A stretch of 35,055 bases of DNA, from NCBI GenBank assembly GCA_016718845.1, contig JADKCK010000114.1:1-35055 (forward strand). The letters run 5' to 3'. A model generated the notes under the pieces. It did no database searches and was not told the DNA's origin. It was given only the letters and a program-made list of their open reading frames with translations. This DNA is from Sphingobacteriales bacterium. GTDB lineage: Bacteria > Bacteroidota > Bacteroidia > Chitinophagales > UBA2359. This document shows, piece after piece, positions 32,768-35,055 of the stretch (positions are counted from its first letter, which is position 1; the number at the start of each line of letters is the position of its first letter). A program made the position numbers and the translations under genes.

Positions 32768-33097
32768 CATACGTATCACGTATGGTTTGCGTATGTATCA
32801 CGTATGGTTTGCGTATGTATCACGTATGGTTTGCGTATGTATCACGTATGGTTTGCGTATGTATCACGTATGGTTTGCGTATGTATCACGTATGGTTTGC
32901 GTATGTATCACGTATGGTTTGCGTATGTATCACGTATGGTTTGCGTATGTATCACGTATGGTTTGCGTATGTATCACGTATGGTTTGCGTATGTATCACG
33001 TATGGTTTGCGTATGTATCACGTATGGTTTGCGTATGTATCACGTATGGTTTGCGTATGTATCACGTATGGTTTGCGTATGTATCACGTATGGTTTG
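32768..33097 (+). repeat. Minisatellite, 15 copies of a 22-bp unit
   Basis: The unit CGTATGTATCA plus CGTATGGTTTG (2 x 11 bp) repeats head to tail, with only the first copy slightly diverged. Because 22 is not a multiple of three, all three + frames stay open and show the same 22-residue peptide period. These long open frames are a by-product of the repeat and are not called as genes. Confidence 0.95.
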
Positions 33098-33764
33098 CGT
33101 ATGTAGTACCTATGTAGTACCTATGTAGCACCTATGTAGTACCTATGTAGCACCTATGTAGTACCTATGTAGCACCTATGTAGTACCTATGTATCACCTA
33201 TGTTTTACCTATGTATCACCCATGTTTACCTATGTAGCACCTATGTTTACCTATGTAGTACCTATGTAGTACCTATGTTTACCTATGTAGCACCTATGTT
33301 TACCTATGTAGTACCTATGTAGTACCTATGTAGTACCTATGCAGTACCTATGCAGTACCTATGCAGTACCTATGTATCACCTATGTTTACCTATGCAGTA
33401 CCTATGTATCACCTATGTTTACCTATGTAGTACCTATGTAGTACCTATGCAGTACCTATGCAGTACCTATGCAGTACCTATGTATCACCTATGTTTACCT
33501 ATGCAGTACCTATGTATCACCTATGTTTACCTATGTTTACCTATGCAGTACCTATGTTTATATATGTAGTAATTATTTTTATCTATGTAGTACCTATGTT
33601 TACCTATGTAGTACCTATGTAGTACCTATGTAGTACCTATGCAGTACCTATGTTTATATATGTAGTAATTATTTTTACCTATGTAGTACCTATGTAGTAC
33701 CTATGTAGTACCTATAATTACCTATAACTACCTATGTAGTGCCTATAATTACCTATGTAGTACT
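33098..33764 (+). repeat. Degenerate 10-11-bp repeat array
   Basis: About 60 units of CCTATGTAGTA and variants (CCTATGTAGCA, CCTATGCAGTA, CCTATGTATCA, CCTATGTTTA). Sub-blocks with TTTAT(A/C)TATGTAGTAATTATT occur twice (about 33555 and 33650). It is contiguous with the 22-bp array, whose unit is two 11-bp variants, so both come from one ancestor. Unit length is near one DNA turn. Confidence 0.92.
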
Positions 33765-33769
33765 CAGAG

Positions 33770-34054
33770 GAGAAGAGATGATTATTTTGTACCATTAACT
33801 GAAACTCTCTCACTCAACAAAGAGCGTGACCAATTGAGTGAAAACTACACAAAGCTCCAATCTCAAACAAACCGCTGCACACAAAACTTCAACTTATTGA
33901 GCAAAAACAAGCTGCCTCACCATCGATGCAAGCAGCTGTTCAACAGGGTAATAGCTATGGTTTTGTTTGATTTGTAGTTGGGCTTGTTTTTGGATTGGTT
34001 GTTTTAGGAGTTATAGTTGCTGTATGGGCATACACAAAAAACGCACTATCCTAA
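33770..34054 (+). pseudogene. Remnant or small gene: coiled coil plus one membrane helix (frameshifts)
   Basis: Right after the repeat array the frame RDDYFVPLTETLSLNKERDQ, then SENYTKLQSQTNRCTQNFN, is coiled-coil-like. A shift near 33895 gives EQKQAASPSMQAAVQQGNSY, and another near 33965 gives the membrane helix VVGLVFGLVVLGVIVAVWAY with the stop at 34052-34054. No start codon in a good context was found and the frame runs back into the repeats, so the 5' end may have been lost to the array. No family was recognised. Confidence 0.4.
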
Positions 34055-34074
34055 AATAGGATAGTGCGTTTTTT
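34035..34074. terminator. Strong bidirectional terminator hairpin
   Basis: AAAAAACGCACTATCCTA pairs with TAGGATAGTGCGTTTTTT around a short A loop, with T-runs on both strands. It ends the + strand gene remnant and, on the minus strand, the cas6/CRISPR transcript. Confidence 0.88.
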
Positions 34075-34099
34075 CGTGTAGATAGGTAGCTACTGTAGC

Positions 34100-34207
34100 T
34101 AGTCGCAATCCACAATAAAAATGGACAAAGGTGCACATGGCTGAGTATCATGGTGACAGACCGGAGAATTAGTCGCAATCCACAATAAAAATGGACAAAG
34201 GTGCACA
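34100..34207 (-). CRISPR. CRISPR mini-array: two repeats, one 32-bp spacer
   Basis: Two identical 38-bp copies (34100-34137 and 34170-34207; core repeat likely 35-37 bp) flank a unique 32-bp spacer (34138-34169). On the minus strand the repeat has a small stem, TCCA...TGGA, followed by ATTGCGAC and two bases. That is the place of the 8-nt crRNA handle (ATTGAAAC in many systems) left by Cas6. The array lies about 30 bp after the cas6 stop, on the same strand, and the first repeat is not preceded by a clear leader. Two copies alone would be weak; the cas6 neighbour makes it credible. Confidence 0.7.
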
Positions 34208-34237
34208 ATTACTCAAACTGCCTTTTGTTTAGTAGTT

Positions 34238-34916
34238 TTATCTTGCTTTGTAAACAATCCCAAACCCATGACTGGTAGCTTTGCCTAATCCTATGCCGTT
34301 GGGTAGGTGTAGCGGTGCATCAAACACTACATCAAAAGCCATTAGTTTATTGTTGTGGTAATCAACGGTTTTGGGTGTAAATTGCTGTATGGTTACGGCA
34401 AAACGTTTCTTCTATTTGCCAATCCATAGCGCGGGCGAAGGTGATAATTTGTGCCGCAAGTAATTTTTCGAGGCGTTCGGCGGTCTATTAACTCTTCTAT
34501 TTGTTGGTATTCGCGGTAGTTTTGTTGGTTAAGGGCAATCCAGTTTTGTAGGGTGTAGCGTTTGGGCGTGTCGGTGTAGGCAAGGGTATATTCGCATTTG
34601 CAGGTCGGCAATGCGCAGTGGGGTGGGTTTGCCATCAAGCATTATTTCCCATTGTCGGTTCGACAGTATGTTGCCCAGTGCATCGGCACTCGTTAAGTGC
34701 CACCAAAGCCGCTTTACCTTTGTGGGTGCGATACTGCACAAGGGGGTATCGGTATTTAAATCCGCCCCGTTCTATATTGGGGTTATACTCGGGGTTTAGG
34801 TGGTTGTGCAGTAGGTCGTTTTCGCCCTGCCCATTCTACCATAGCGCCTCAAAAGCGCGTATGCGATAAACGGGCAGGGGCAGGTCGAAGGTAAGAAGCA
34901 GGTGGCGTATTTTCAT
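34238..34916 (-). pseudogene. cas6: CRISPR-associated endoribonuclease Cas6 (at least five frameshifts)
   Basis: ATG at 34916: MKIRHLLLTFDLPLPVYRIR, then across frames ENDLLHNHLNPEYNPNIERG, FKYRYPLVQYRTHKGKAALV, ADALGNILSNRQWEIMLDGK, YTLQNWIALNQQNYREYQQI and VTIQQFTPKTVDYHNNKLMA. It ends PNGIGLGKATSHGFGIVYKA before the stop at 34238. The glycine-rich C-terminal loop (GIGLGKATSHGFG) and the RAMP-like N-terminus define Cas6. The joined length of about 226 residues is normal. Cas6 cuts the repeat RNA to make crRNAs for type I or III systems. It sits between another minus-strand gene and the mini-array. The many breaks near the window end look like indel errors. Confidence 0.8.
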
Positions 34917-34926
34917 GGTTGGGTAG

Positions 34927-35055
34927 CTATTGTGCATAGGTTAGTTGGGGGTAGTTTCTGAATTGGCAGAAATTAAACTGCAAGGTTTTACTGCCATCGG
35001 GGTTGTCAATGGTGTTGCGGTCGGTGGTAGAGGCTATGCAAACAATGCCGGCTGT
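34927..35055 (-). CDS. C-terminal end of a gene upstream of cas6 (5' part outside the window)
   Basis: The frame is open to the right edge and ends VCIASTTDRNTIDNPDGSKT, then QFNFCQFRNYPQLTYAQ with a TAG at 34927-34929, ten bases before the cas6 ATG. The spacing implies one operon. By position it may be a further CRISPR-associated protein, but the 42 residues visible do not identify it. Confidence 0.5.
   Translation of the reverse strand, partial: TAGIVCIASTTDRNTIDNPDGSKTLQFNFCQFRNYPQLTYAQ

Noticed and set aside
32689..33569. Long open frames of 76-142 codons in all three + frames of the minisatellite
   Set aside because: A 22-bp period without stop codons keeps every frame open; the peptides are mere translations of the repeat, with no start context.
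34011..34208. Minus-strand open frame across the CRISPR repeats
   Set aside because: It contains the same peptide twice, as expected from the 38-bp repeat, and has no gene features.
1..35055. tRNA or rRNA genes
   Set aside because: No cloverleaf-like or rRNA-like stretch was noticed on either strand; a tRNAscan run would be needed to exclude one fully.

Overview
The window looks like the accessory genome of a Bacteroidota bacterium, either a large plasmid or a plasticity zone. The signs are promoters of the Bacteroidota type (a TTTG-like -33 box, about 19-20 nt, then TAnnTTTG), weak Shine-Dalgarno sequences, lipoboxes of Bacteroidota type, and proteins at home in that phylum (DUF3276/PUR, bestrophin, DinD-like Bro-N, CyRepA-like Rep, DarTG, Rpn nucleases). 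No rRNA, tRNA or ordinary housekeeping gene was seen.

Layout. 0-3.4 kb: the tail of a HExxH toxin-like protein, a lipoprotein, an antitoxin/PIN pair and a DinD-like Bro-N protein. 3.4-10.5 kb: a plasmid maintenance module with a parA/small RHH partition pair, a TOPRIM-helicase replication protein of about 1000 residues, a probable small RNA and a membrane protein. 10.9-26.6 kb: an array of gene cassettes resembling an integron cassette array, all reading on the minus strand. Six attC-like sites (10914, 20963, 21689, 23295, 24039 and 25116) separate the units, and a short seventh candidate lies at 26573. No integrase was found. Each unit starts with a GTT box whose complement is the outer box of the attC-like site at that unit's other end. 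Five units are 0.7-1.6 kb. One is about 10 kb and holds an AraC regulator and twelve further genes: ABM-like proteins, SnoaL-like proteins, an MBL hydrolase, a LigB dioxygenase, a methyltransferase, cytochrome b561, bestrophin and outer-membrane barrels. 27.4-29.06 kb: darTG, a DNA ADP-ribosylation toxin-antitoxin pair. 29.5-32.6 kb: three tandem copies of an Rpn PD-(D/E)XK nuclease gene, each with its own promoter, terminator and palindromic repeat. 32.77-33.76 kb: a 1-kb minisatellite of 22-bp and 10-11-bp units. 34.1-35.05 kb: a two-repeat CRISPR mini-array, cas6, and the end of another gene.

What ties it together. A palindromic repeat family built on GATTATTGATATC occurs at nine loci: next to parA, at the end of its partner gene, on both sides of the cassette array, and once per Rpn unit. 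A 156-158-bp direct repeat brackets the whole 16.5-kb cassette region. The large cassette has its putative AraC operator/promoter in two identical copies, one before each half of the gene set, so it looks like a self-contained regulon, plausibly for handling aromatic, quinone or polyketide-like compounds (inference).

Caution on quality. Many genes outside the cassette array can only be read by joining two or three frames: Rep, PIN, the lipoprotein, darT, darG, Rpn copies 2 and 3, and cas6. The breaks are mostly single-base indels, often in homopolymers, and the protein on both sides stays conserved. Sequencing or assembly indels therefore seem likelier than decay, but the sequence cannot decide this. 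Coordinates for these genes cover the joined reading.
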